DNA of 64,000 nt from Calliphora vicina (taxonomy: Eukaryota; Arthropoda; Insecta; Diptera; Calliphoridae). A program made the position numbers and the translations under genes. The notes beneath the pieces were generated by a model. The model was not told where the DNA came from and did not search any database. It was given only the letters and a program-made list of their open reading frames with translations. This document shows, piece by piece, positions 10,500 to 21,713 of the stretch. The stretch covers positions 99,133,302-99,197,301 of the forward strand of contig NC_088783.1 in NCBI RefSeq assembly GCF_958450345.1, given 5' to 3'. Numbering within the stretch: position 1 is the stretch's first letter; each line of letters opens with the position of its first letter.

Positions 10500-11800
10500 T
10501 TTGTTGTTTACACTATAATGTTCAATAACTAAGTGAGAATAAATGACAGATATCTACTCTTCAAAATGACATATATTTTAAAATAAATGGCTCCCGTTGA
10601 CTCATAAGCCAAATCACGGATCATATTTTAACCGTAGGGTTCTCAGATTTTGTATAAGTTATATTTATTTTTTAATGTACATTTTACGTTGTCGAATAGA
10701 TGGTAAACGAAATCCACACTAATCAATTTGAAGAAGAATAAATGCCAAATATTTTGTTTTCATTTATCACTCAAATGTTATGATACGTACTTTTGATTTA
10801 TGAAAATCATGCACATGTTGATACGTCGTTTAGAATTATGGATATAAAATCGTTATTTTTGGACACAGACGTCCAAAAATTTGTAGAGGGTAAAAAACAT
10901 GATTTTGATTATTTTCATGATACGAACTTTTGGATTTTCGACGACGTTATACATATGGGGGATTTCATGCCAAGTGAACCACTGAATTACTTAAACCCTC
11001 TTAAATGGACCTAAGCTTTCTTTTGAACAAAAAAAATTAAAAAAGTGCAATTTTGGACAAAAAAAGTTAGATTTTGCAAAAATTTCGGTAAAATATTTAG
11101 CATTTCCACTTTTGCATAAGGGTAGTGTAAAATGAAAAACAATTGTCTTCGTTAATTTTTAGTTGATAAAGATTGTGTATGTTAGTGTGTTGTATATGAT
11201 CCAGTTATAAATCATTAGAATAAATATTTTATCTATTAAGTGTAAATTGTTAAAACATACAAACATAATAATTAATAAATTAATTTAAACACCCTCGTCG
11301 TTCCCTATATTTCATTGTTTTCTCAAATTTTGTATATGTACAAGGAGTAGTAATATAAATATATATAAATTAGTTTAAAACAAAAATAATACAAATACTA
11401 TATTTGAGTAGTTTAGCATAGATTATAAATAAGATTAAGTTGTAGTTTTGTAATGTAAGAAAGAAAGGCACTGTGCTATATATTGATAAATATAAATAAA
11501 TACTATATATAAAAACATGAATAATAATTGAAACACACAAATTAACGAATGATTTTGTTGTATAAAAGTGTACTATGTTTAATTTAATAATTTGTATGTG
11601 TTACGTATTGTAATTTAGTATTTTTTTAAATAAATATTTTAAATTAATATAATCGTAAAAAACACAGAAACACATCTTTAAAATTAATAATAACAATAAA
11701 GCAAAGCTTATAATAAATAATTAAAAAAATAAAAAAAATATGTAAGCCATTTTAAACCAAATATTAATTGTTGTTTTATTTTTTAAAATCGGAAATAGGT
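10500..11800. other. AT-rich non-coding stretch
   Basis: Nothing convincing. An open frame at 10793-11014 has no recognisable motif and AT-biased composition. 11200-11760 is extremely AT-rich. Confidence 0.5.
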
Positions 11801-11818
11801 ATTAGATGTGGTTGGGTT

Positions 11819-12250
11819 AGGTTAGGTTAAACAGCGTGTCCTATGTAGTTGTGACATGTCCCGTTGTGATACCTGGAAAGCCGTCTCCTCCTCTTCTTTG
11901 TTATGACAACTTCTACAGAAATCGTGAAATGGAAGATTCAACCGGAAGTGCTCAGGAGTCACCAGTCACCGCAACTTCTAATTCAAAAACTATATTTTTA
12001 CTGCCAAAATATTGGGACACAAGATTTAAGTTAAAGATTTATCAAAAACCAGTTTGAAAAATGCGATCCCTATTGAAACTCATTTAAGTAGAAATTGTAT
12101 CGTTAATTTTCCTCGAAGCTCACCAGTGATTGTCTCATCTTTTCGAAATTTCAGCATCATTAGGAGAGATAGCGACCACGCCGGGGAACTTGCGTTCATC
12201 ACAGAGCGAAATGTCAGCTACAGGCAGGTAGATATCGAATGATGGAGATA
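11819..12250 (-). pseudogene. 3' end relic of an RNase-H-bearing non-LTR retrotransposon
   Basis: The minus strand over 11885-11932 reads PFHDFCRSCHNKEEEE, closely matching PYHDFCRSCQNEEEG in the element at 21714-26299. This is the Cys/His motif after the RNase H domain. The downstream His/Cys half is not preserved. The fragment ends in the repeat 'ggttaggttaggtta' near 11814-11829. The rest to about 12250 is probably part of the same copy but too decayed to place. Confidence 0.6.
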
Positions 12251-12603
12251 TCGAATTGAAAATCGTCAATATAGCATTGGTTCAAGTTATCACCCAAGAA
12301 TGTCCCATCTCTGGCAAGGTGATAGAGTAAGTTCGGGTAATGTGGTATAGCTGCTTTTCTCTAAAACTAAGAGCATAAGAGTAGCGGTACCAAGCTTAAA
12401 AGTTTTATGATCTCAGATTCACATTGGGTGAGTGTACTTAATTTTTGCAGGTCATGGAAATAGTCAGTTGTAAAAAATCAGCATTATCTTGTGGTAGACT
12501 TTTTTTTGTGATCTGTTAAAAATTAATTTTTTTCTACAATCACGTGTTTTAAACTTTATTAATTTAATTTTAAAGTCAAATGGGAATATTTTGCTATTGA
12601 AGA

Positions 12604-13427
12604 ACATATCGTCACCTAAAATGCAAAATAACGTAACATCACTTTTCATAAGTTTATAGGATAAGCGAAAAACGATATAAAATGAAAACTACTTGAGATA
12701 TTGAAACCAAATTTTCAAATCTGAATTACAATGACTCTAGAAATATATTTTATGAAAAAAAAATAATTTTTTCAAAGCACACTTTAAGATATGTGGCTTA
12801 CGTTTTTTTGAATTGTTATTTTCTGAAACAAAAAAACGTATCAATATAAATTTTTATGAAAAAATAAAAACTTAAATAAAAATATTTTTTTTTTTATTTT
12901 AAATAAAAGCAGTTTATATATGCATTTTTAATTTTATTATGTTTTTTTATTTTAATTACTAACAACTATTTTTTAAACTAAAAAATTTTCAAAATATTTT
13001 TTTTTATTTTAAATAAAAGCAGTTTATATATGCATTTTTAATTTTATTATGTTTTTTTATTTTAATTACTAACAACTATTTTTTAAACTAAAAAAGGTCC
13101 TTCATTAAATTTTCATTAAGACTGCAAAAAATATTCAATTGCAACAAATTTATAAAAAAAATAAGGATACTTCCTAAAATAAGGTAAAAACGATTTATTA
13201 ATTAATTACTCAAAGCGTATACGTTATTTTGTTCAAAAAAATCATATACTTGATGATACTTTAGTTTCAATTTTGGTTATAACTTGTTTATTTTTGACAG
13301 TAAAAGTTTAAAATTTTGTACACATATGTAATATGATGTAGTGAATCATAATCAATAATAAAATCAATTTCGAATTTTTTGATGATACGTTGTTTTGCAT
13401 TTTAGGTGACGATATGTAACAATATAG
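12604..13427. mobile_element. Nested TIR element, ends ACATATCGTCACC
   Basis: Left ACATATCGTCACCTAAAATG and its near reverse complement at 13388-13427 bracket the element. A short relative with the same ends lies at 31800-31930 near the Tis11 3' region. No transposase is visible, no target duplication could be read, and the superfamily is unknown. It holds a 110-bp tandem duplication (12880-13095). Confidence 0.65.
12880..13095. repeat. 110-bp tandem duplication
   Basis: Two adjacent copies share a 110-base period ('aaataaaagcagtttatata' begins at 12901 and 13011). They are virtually identical over about 105 bases, ending 'ttttttaaactaaaaa'. This indicates a recent duplication inside an otherwise old element. 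Confidence 0.9.
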
Positions 13428-13434
13428 GGTCCTC

Positions 13435-14006
13435 ATGTAAACGCTTATATGTCTCGCAAACTGTGCAATCTGTGCATTTTTACACTCTCGCAAATGAAAT
13501 GTCAAAAAATGTATGGAAATTCGTTTGCACAACTCCGATAAGTTTGCGCGTCAATTTAGACTCGCAAACTTGAATTTATTGTGCATTTGATGAATCAGCT
13601 GCTTTTGTTTATTTTTATTTATAAGAAATAAAAATCAAAAAATATAAAAATTTTGTGCATGTGAAAATTGTGTAACTTTGGGACAGAATGATTGGATTAA
13701 ATGGCATTGTGTCTGAAAACATTAACCAACAGATAGAATATAAACAAAATCTTCCAAACTATGTATACCACCATTTGTTCCAAAGATTTAACTTTCATTC
13801 AACATTTTTCAAATTAAAATGTATGCAATTTGAACAAATTTTTTTAAAAGCTTTTGTTGAATTTATTTTTATTTGACATTTTTATCAAATATAAATTTTC
13901 TGTATAAACTTGCACAAAATTGAAAAGGTGAGTTCATGAAACACGTCGCGCAAATTTTGCACATTTGCACAAATGGGAAACTTAAGCGTTTAAATGAGTA
14001 CCCTTA
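13435..14006. mobile_element. Nested TIR element, ends TAGGGTCCTCATGTAAACG
   Basis: Left AGGGTCCTCATGTAAACGC pairs with right GCGTTTAAATGAGTACCCT, with two mismatches. Inner arms continue with scattered 'ttgcgcgt/gcaaatttgc' words rich in GCAAA and TTTGC. The TAGGG start suggests hAT, but the flanking 8-mers do not match cleanly. No transposase is visible; an open frame at 13688-13876 has no motif. Confidence 0.55.
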
Positions 14007-14099
14007 GTATATTTAGTGTATATGTTTAATTTAATAATAATTTCATTAAACCACGTGGTCGGCTAATGTGGTATAACTAAAGAATTTCAAGCAAATAAT

Positions 14100-14275
14100 A
14101 TGCCAAAGAAATGTGAAGTATGAAAATGGACAGCGGAAGATTTGAAGAACGCTATCTGAGCTATTAGAAACAACAAATGGAATTTTTTTTTCGCATCAGT
14201 CATTCAATGTCTCATACGAAGCGAAGAATGTATTGAGGAGCTTCTGGTAAGTTTGGTCAGCCGCCAAATTTAACC
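14100..14275 (+). pseudogene. pogo-like transposase N-terminal relic
   Basis: From the ATG at 14100 the frame reads MPKKCEV, a stop, KWTAEDLKNAI, a stop, AIRNNKWNFFFASV. The pattern WT-EDL-NAI-AIRN matches the psq/pogo DNA-binding helix-turn-helix at the start of pogo transposases. Two stops and loss of the DDE part show it is dead. It lies 300 bases from the right terminus of the host element, so most of the gene has been deleted. Confidence 0.6.
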
Positions 14276-14895
14276 GCCATCATTATGATTTAAATAAAAC
14301 GCAACTCATTTACAAATTAAAATACTATATATCGGTTATGCGGCTTGGTATACAATATTAAAAGAACATGGTATACCACATTACCCGCCAATTTTTTCAA
14401 TGGCTTATTTATGGGTGTTTACTCTTTTTCCCAAATTTCTCTGAAACTTGAACTTAAAAGACTTTTTTACTTTCATGGATGTAAACCTAACACTTGTAGT
14501 AAAACACCACCTGAAAACTGTTCCAATCGAATTAAGATTCTAAAAATTATAGTCAAATATAAAATAGGTATACCACATTACCCGAACTTACTCTAACAAA
14601 ATAATACTTTGCGATTATAATGCTCATCATAAAATATAGTATTCTCGATTACCGAATGATCCCAAATGTAAACATTTTTTTATTTTTTTTTATTATGTAT
14701 TTCGAAAGATTGAAGAAATAGCTATCTAAACTATTTGGACACATTTTGCTAAGAACAATATGTAAAAAGTTACATGGATGAGAAAAAACACATGTTTGGC
14801 CAAAATGTCAAATTTTGACACCCTCTAACTCAGAGGGTTCTTGACCGATTGTGTCTGAATTACTATCCAATAGGTCTAACCTTGGTGCAATTTTA

Positions 14896-16307
14896 GGGGG
14901 ACTAAAGTCTGTATTTTGAAAACTATTAAAGGTAAAGCTACGATTTTTTGCACAAGTTATTATCATGAAAATACGCATCTCGGCGAAATCGGACAACTGG
15001 AACGACCACCGTCAGTCTAGAACTGTTCAAATTATTGTAGAAACACGTTGTGTAAAATATTAGGATGATAGGATAACGTTAACTGGTGCCGCAACGACGC
15101 TGAAGTTTTGAGGTGGATTTACAAGGGGGAAAAAATAAATTTTTTTCAGTTTTTGTATTAAGCCATTAAGTAATTACGTTTGCAATTTAATTTAAAGGAA
15201 TCGAAATGTGTACGTAATTGTCGTTCTAATGAGATATAAAAGACAAAAATTGGTTAAAAAATTTTAAAGTTATTAAAAAATCCCCAGGACATTAACTTGT
15301 CTCAAGCCACTAAAACAAGAAATGTAGAAAGAAAATTTACATATTTTGAGAAATATTAAAATAATAGCTCATTTTTACTTAAAATATATCCATAATTACT
15401 TTGTCTTCGTAGGATACCCTTAACCAGGTATGACCAAAAAAATTAAATTTAAGTAACGGCAGTTCAAAACTCCATTTTAAAAATTTTGTTAAGCTAATTT
15501 CAGAATTTTTTGTTCATCACATTGGGATTTATTGAGAATATAATAGGGAATAAAAATATGAAAAAATTATGAAAATATCTCGTATAGTTTTTCCGTATCT
15601 GCGATTTAAATTTTGCGATTTTCGAGAAAAACTAATTATTTGGCCATATTCTTGCGATTGATTTCCTTAGTCCCCTTTTACAATATAGAAATTGAAAGGC
15701 TAAACCTGTGTAATAAACACTCTACCTCTACAACCCCTCGCCTACAAACTTCCTTTGTCTGCCTTTCAATTTCTGCACCGTAAAAGGGGACTTACAGTTA
15801 TGAATTTTAAGTAAAACCTATTCAGAATATTATAGTGCATATAATTTTTAACATAGTCTGAAAGTTTTACTAAAATCTGTAAACGTTAACCATTAAACAT
15901 AACCTTGGAAAAACAACTTTAACCCTGAAAACTATTTTGCTGAACTTTTGAAATAATGTGTATGCAGTATGCAAAAGGTTGCAAGAAATATTTTGTAATC
16001 CCAATAGGTTATATATCAATTTATCATGCGAAGACAACAGAACCCTGGAATCAAATGTTTTCTATATTTTGGAGTCCATGAAAGATTTCTTACTTTTCAG
16101 ATATACTTACAATAAAACGATTTATCTAAAATAACACGGAAAATTTATCGTAATTTATTTAACAAAAAATTCGGAGCACCGTTACTTTGTTTTGGTTCAA
16201 ATTTCTTCACTTTGATATGCATTTATTTATTATTTGGACAATTGTCTCTCACACCGAATTGAAACTTAAGGAAAAAAACACAAACAAAATTTTGACTTTA
16301 GTCCCCC
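14896..16307. mobile_element. TA-flanked TIR element, ends GGGGGACTAAAGTC
   Basis: GGGGGACTAAAGTC starts at 14896 and its reverse complement GACTTTAGTCCCCC ends at 16307, both flanked outside by TA. The 1.4-kb interior shows no transposase. A TTA-flanked MITE is nested at 15670-15791. The superfamily is unknown; TA duplication suggests Tc1/mariner. Confidence 0.55.
15670..15791. mobile_element. Tourist-like MITE with TTA target duplication
   Basis: The ends are GTCCCCTTTTAC and GTAAAAGGGGAC, with a further inverted match AAATTGAAAGGC/GCCTTTCAATTT inside. Direct TTA copies flank it at 15667-15669 and 15792-15794, which fits PIF/Harbinger. At 122 bp it is a typical non-autonomous miniature. 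Confidence 0.75.
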
Positions 16308-16619
16308 TAAATTGGAAAATCTGACACTGTGAGTTGGTTGGTTCACTTGTCATGCAATCCCCCTATAAATATCGTGAACGAACATCGCCGCAACACCCAG
16401 GTCTACAAATATTTTGGTGCCGCCAAAATTAAAACAGATTTTAAGCATATTCATACCCTGATTCTAACTGTATACTTTTTGTCAATGCTACGTCCCAATA
16501 AACTAGAAAACGATAAGATAGTAAAAACGGTATTACTTTATGGGGACGATTATAATATCATATTTTATTATTGAAAACTATATTATCAAAATAGCGTTTT
16601 AAAATATTTTCCTTCCAAT

Positions 16620-17674
16620 AAAATAAATAAAAAAACGACAAAGATTTGAAGAGTTTGACGAATACTAAACATACGAACTTTTCTCTTTGGAAAGCCACAC
16701 GTAACATCAAACCACCGGTAGAGGGAAAAACTCCGTTGAGAAAATCTGACGGTAATTGGGCAAGAAATGCTAAGGACAAAGCATAAATTTTTGCCGAGCA
16801 GCTACGTAATGTATTTAAGCCAAATCCACCCAACATGATTAAAAACCTACCGAATATAGCTATAATCGTGCTATCTGTATTGTTTTCTGCGATCATTAGA
16901 CTAGGCGTTTTCCCAACTAATTGGAAAATTGCTCAGATCATAATGATACCTAAACCAGGAAAAGATTTAACAATGCCGTCTTCATACAGACCTATAAGTC
17001 TACTGCCATGCATATCAAAGTTATTTGAGAAAGTATTGCAATGTAAAATTATCACATTTACTCTCAGAAGGGGTGACTGTCCACCTATCACACTAAATAA
17101 CATAAACATTCCACAGACATTGTTACATACCTTGGTATTCACTTGGATAGACGACTTACTTGGCGTCGTCATATAGAAGCCAAGAGACTTCACATGAAGT
17201 TAAGAGCCTCTAGCCTTCACTGGTTACTCAATCACCAATCAAAATTAAGCCTTGACTGTATAAATGTGTTTTAAAACTAATCTGGACATATGGAATCCAA
17301 TTGTGGGGAACGGCCAGTAATTCCAGTATTGAACTTATACAGAGGGCCCAGTCGAGAATTCTTAGGACAATGACAGGTGCACCTTGGTACATAAGAAATG
17401 AGAACATCCATAGAGACCTACAAGTACCGTTAGTTAAAGATGAATTCAAGAATTTCCGTGAGAAATACATCATGAAATTGTGGAACCACCCGAACCCGCT
17501 TGCAAGACATCTCACACAGACCCAAACAAGATCAAGGCTTCGTAGAGCCGATCTACCAACGCTCCCGTCAGAGAGCATTTAGTTTTAATTTTAGTTATTA
17601 GATTTTATTACTTATTGTCAGGCCTAAGTAAGGCAGATTCGATAAATAAATAAACGTTAAAAAAAAAAAAAAAT
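16620..17674 (+). pseudogene. Jockey-like non-LTR retrotransposon, internally deleted
   Basis: Pieces in order are: LWKATRNIK, TPLRKSDGNWARNAKDKA (then a stop), FAEQLRNVFKPNPP, and the RT start WKIAQIIMIPKPGKD and SSYRPISLLPCISKLFEKVL (16835 onward). It then jumps to ITFTLRRGDCPPITLNNINIP, losing most of the RT palm including the catalytic Asp pair. After a frame change the C-terminal region reads YGIQLWGTASNSSIELIQRA and GAPWYIRNENIHRDLQVP (17301-17582). The copy ends in an A-rich tail at 17660-17674. This is the Jockey-clade arrangement. The endonuclease is absent, so the copy is truncated and dead. Confidence 0.88.
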
Positions 17675-18007
17675 AGAAAAAAACCTCAAACAGAAAAATA
17701 ATTTTAATTAAAAATTTTCAAACAACACAAGAAAAATGAATACAAAATGAATATGAAATCATTTAAATGGTGGGTAATATGGTGCAAATGTTTTTTTTTT
17801 CAGTTTTATGGTGAATTCACCTACATATATGCAATATTTCAAATTTTCAAATATTTGCAATAAAATATGTAATATGAATTAGATGAAAAATATGGTTTGT
17901 TATGTTTCCTTTTCTTTTAGGTTTTATCTTATTTTAACGAAATATGTATGTATGTAACAGTTAAAAAATATATAATTTTAGCATTTATAATAAAATCTGT
18001 AGCATGG
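17675..18007. other. AT-rich spacer
   Basis: Nothing recognised. Confidence 0.5.
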
Positions 18008-18165
18008 CGACTTTACTATCGTTTTTATTGGAAATTATGAAAAACGATATTATAAGGAACGGTCCGCAAAAACTATCGTTTATGACACGCAAACGATATC
18101 ATATATGATAGTTTATATCATCTATATGATATCGTTTCAATATCGTTTGGTTTATTCGAGTGTGG
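18008..18165. repeat. AAACGATAT palindrome cluster
   Basis: Six or more copies of AACGATA/TATCGTTT in opposite orientations lie within 160 bases, including 'aaacgatatcatatatgatag' and 'atatgatatcgttt', so the strand can fold into nested hairpins. It may be a foldback MITE or a set of protein-binding palindromes. No terminal repeats with target duplication were read. Confidence 0.55.
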
Positions 18166-18389
18166 TTTTCAAGAATTTTTTTATTAAATTATTTCACAGG
18201 TTAGAAGCTTCGTTTTTAGATTTTCTACGATGGATTTCATTGGACACTCCCGTATGATAATAGTAATTTGAAATCATACGTTCATCTCGATGGAAACGTT
18301 CTGCTTGTTCTTCACTATACGGTCAAAGATTTTCAGGAAACTTTTCTAATTGACTGTGCAGATGTGTACTTTTATGCAGATAGATTGAG

Positions 18390-20300
18390 GTCTTACCCTA
18401 ACGGAGGTTCATGCCAGGATAATAGAGCATGAAGGGGAGGTTAGGATTTTGGATGTGGACAGTATTGTTAAGAGACTCAATTGGTGAATCGAGATGGCAC
18501 TGCTCTCTGACGAGGAGATATCTATTAACAGTCAGAAGACAGATGGATCACCACACACCGATGAGGACAAGGGAATCAAAAAGAGTCGATTATTACAAGA
18601 TCGCCTAGATGGCACTGAGGTCGCCAAGCTTGTTCGGCAGGTCGCCGTGGAGGAGTTGGGCACTCCAAGTGATATTCTGAATACCAGCCGAACGAAGGAA
18701 GACAAAGCTATTAGCGGAACCTGGAAATCTCTAGCTTATCTGGCTAAGATGGAGAAGAGAGATCTAAAGAATTTACCGTGCTGTAACTGCAGTTTTGGGT
18801 TGGTCTTCTGAGGAGTGTGATGCAGATGCTGACGTTGACCAGGCAAGCACTCGTAATATGTCGCTTAGGTGAAAATAAGGACGGTGGTGCTCCAACTTCT
18901 AAAGCGCTCAGGGCTTCGGCAAGAGCTGTAGATGATAGTAAGGCATCACCATCATCTTCACAGGTACCAACGGCGAAGAGCGCAGGGAAACTTACCGCTA
19001 GTTTCGTTAACTCTAGAAAGAAAAAGTTTTGTTAATTACTGAAGTTGTTCTTTTGTTTTTTCTCGGGTATTTTTACTTCAGCTATATTGAAAGAAGTAAT
19101 GAACAAAATGACACAATTTGGCTTTCCAAAAAGCATGCGTAAATTTTACGCATGATTATCTTTGTCGTATATCAGAATATGATTATCTGTCTAGGGTACT
19201 CCGTAAAGGGAACCTTAAAATAAACAAAGCCGAAAAGTTTTCATAAAAAAACGAAAAAAGAATGTAAAATAAATATTACTTTGTTTCCTCACCCCAAATG
19301 ATTGACCTCGATCCGTGCCTGTTACCAATCTATGACAGTTTGAGGATAGGCCTTTTCAGACGGACAAATTGGGATCAGAATTGTATGACGCAGCTCACTT
19401 CACGTGTACTGTTGCCATTTGACATGGAGAGTGTGGTAAACAAATTTATCCACTTACTAAGAGAGAGCTTGAGCTATCCTGACCGTTGAAGATTCCAGGC
19501 AGACGGAAGCAACCAAAGAACTTTATGTTAAACGATCGACAGCTAGAAGGTTGTTCAATAAGGCCAAGCTCACAAGACTTTCGAGCGACTGTAACAACTA
19601 TAAGTATGTTTCAACGAGTTGACAAGGTTCCGGCGAATTTTATGCAAAGACCCAAAAGTCGTAGGGTACATTCAAAGGGAGAACAACCCATGGACGCAAT
19701 TTAGCTCAGAGACAATCTCCCTTCATTGGAAATACACTTTCCTGGTTGTACAGAAACTCACATAAGGGATTAACGACTAGGGCGACAGCACCTACAGTCA
19801 CATTCTAGTTGCAGGGGAAAATTAGTATGGGCAGTTAATAGCTATATAATAGTCCATAGGTCGCATTATTTCTATTCACTGATATTTTCAGGAGTTGTCT
19901 CAGTAGATACCCCCTAGAGGGTGGCTGATAAGTCGTGCCACTCGAATCCAAAAGATTTTAGACCTACCAGCCTGTGGTCTTTTCTGTTGAAGACTCTTGA
20001 GCGACTGATAGATCTTTATAGATAGCACCCTCAGTAGCAACTCGGCACTCCTACGTCAGGGGTAAGTCTGTGGAGATTGCGTTACATGAGTTTGTGGGTT
20101 GCACGGCTTAGAGCATAGGGAATATATTTTAGCTGCATTTTTGGATATAGAGCGAGCCTTTTATAGCATTAGGATAGAGGCAATTAGAAGACGGGTTACC
20201 AGGGGTACACTGCAAAGTGGAGTATTGTCTCCCTGTTATGGAAAGTTTCTTTCGACAATCAGCGAAATCATGCTGACTTTATCAGAGGGATCCAAGTAAT
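18390..20300 (+). pseudogene. Worn non-LTR retrotransposon (ORF1 and RT pieces)
   Basis: 18494-18811 (MALLSDEEISINSQKTDGSP…) and 18817-19035 look like an ORF1 with Lys/Ser/Asp-rich composition, broken by stops. Around 19298-19489 is a segment typical between endonuclease and RT. 19945-20020 reads KDFRPTSLWSFLLKTLERLID. 20099-20299 reads ILAAFLDIERAF followed, after an internal deletion, by RGTLQSGVLSP. These match the corresponding RT motifs (DFRPISLSSFLLKTLERIID, LVAFLDIEGAF, RGTPQGGVLSP) of the copy at 24179-25093. It belongs to the same broad clade but is older, with many stops. The catalytic YADD block is missing. Confidence 0.75.
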
Positions 20301-20714
20301 TAGGGACCTTCCTATATAACAAATTATAATGGAAGAAAAATATTTAGGAAAGCCTTAAAAGGGATCTCAATGCCTACTACACATGCAGGAATTCTATTGG
20401 TAAGAATTGGGGACTACGACCTGGCATGGTAAACAGGATTTACACATCGGTTGTAAGAAGATAATTCTCGCAAACTCAAGATACAGAAACACTTGTGCGA
20501 GAAAAAACATATTTTGTTTCATTTTACACTGTTTTTGTTGCAATTCAATCGTTTCATGCGGAAAGTTTTTCGATTCGAGAAATACAGAAACGAGCTCCAG
20601 CTCTTGAAAATTTCGAATCGAATAAAACAAATCAGTCAAATCGCTCCAACCGTTCGCACGTGATGCCATTACATACATGGACCATTTTATTTTTATATAT
20701 AAGATTAGTGTAAT

Positions 20715-20806
20715 ACTTTGTAATCAAGCGCCGCACGCGAAAAATTGTGTAAAAAATAAAAAATCACCCGATTTCTTATTTTTTACACATTTGATTACAA
20801 AACATT
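20715..20806. repeat. Imperfect hairpin around TTTGTAATCAA
   Basis: 'tttgtaatcaa' near 20718 and 'ttgattacaaaa' near 20790 are inverted. So are 'attgtgtaaaaaataa' and 'ttattttttacaca'. The left arm carries an extra 'gcgccgcacgcg' block. The whole could be a foldback sequence or a small MITE of about 90 bp. Confidence 0.5.
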
Positions 20807-21713
20807 ACAGTAATTTACAAAACAATATTTCAACTAAACTTGCTGTAAGTTAAACCTTATAGCTCTTATTAAAAAAAGTTAGAGCAGACTGAATATACAA
20901 ATTTCCTATGAAAAAGTTGACGTTTTTTTAAAATTAAAATCTTTTTAATTTTTATTTATTTAAATATGAGAAAATAAATTGAATTGCTTTCTCGGAAAGT
21001 ATTTTAAAACACCATTAGAAATTTAGAAAGGAATATTTTTTAACTCCCTCACATACAACGTGTGGAGTTCTCAGTCTCCCATCGGACGCGTCCCAGGTGG
21101 CGGATAGGGGGAGCAATTGCCTAGTCTAGTGATACTGTTTTGCCAGCAGGTCATTAGCCTTGACAAATGCTCAAGCGATGTCAATATCTTAAGATACATT
21201 TTTAACAAATGGTCTAAACTTCTTCACATAGCTAGGTTAGTAAACGGAACTGCGCTAGCCGACTATCATAATAATGTGATGCATTTTATAACAAATGGTA
21301 ACAGTAGAATGTAATTGGTGTTAGGATAATGTTATTACTGGTGATACATTTTTGACAAATGGTTGCCTAGTGCTAACACATTCTTTCTCTCTTCTTAGTG
21401 TTACAACCCGCGGACCAAAACTGTTATTTCCTCTCTCTACTCTTTCTTTCCCCCCCACTTGTAAGGTCAAAGTGATGGTAGCAGTGCCGAAGACCTGAAT
21501 GGCTAGTAAGTGGTTAAAGAAAACTAGTCGCTAACAGCTCCCCTCCGGCGCCAGGGCACGGGTCGGTTGTAATACAGTTTTTGCCTAATCCATGTACGCC
21601 GTCCCTGCATGGAGTGGCCATAACCTTACGCGCTCACTCGTGGGAACAAAATTAACAAAATTACCAAAACACAACAAAAACAAACAACAGCAAAAGGTCA
21701 GCACGGGAAACCT

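Larger units (their letters stand above)
12323..14595 (+). mobile_element. pogo-type TA-flanked transposon carrying two nested elements
   Basis: The ends are perfect inverted repeats of 27 bases including the TA (12323-12349 and 14569-14595), beginning TAGAGTAAGTTCGGGTAA. The outermost TA is the expected Tc1/mariner/pogo target duplication. Near the right end (14100 onward) is the start of a pogo-like transposase with a psq-type helix-turn-helix. Most of the interior is foreign: one inverted-repeat element at 12604-13427 and another at 13435-14006. The outer element is thus the oldest of three insertions. Confidence 0.75.

Noticed and set aside
10793..11014. 73-aa open frame
   Set aside because: No family features, no splice context, surrounded by decayed AT-rich DNA.
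11836..12242. Two plus-strand open frames
   Set aside because: The minus strand shows the Cys/His motif of a non-LTR element, so these are antisense.
16329..16574. Possible endonuclease part of the Jockey-like copy
   Set aside because: No endonuclease motif is readable; similarity starts only near 16620.
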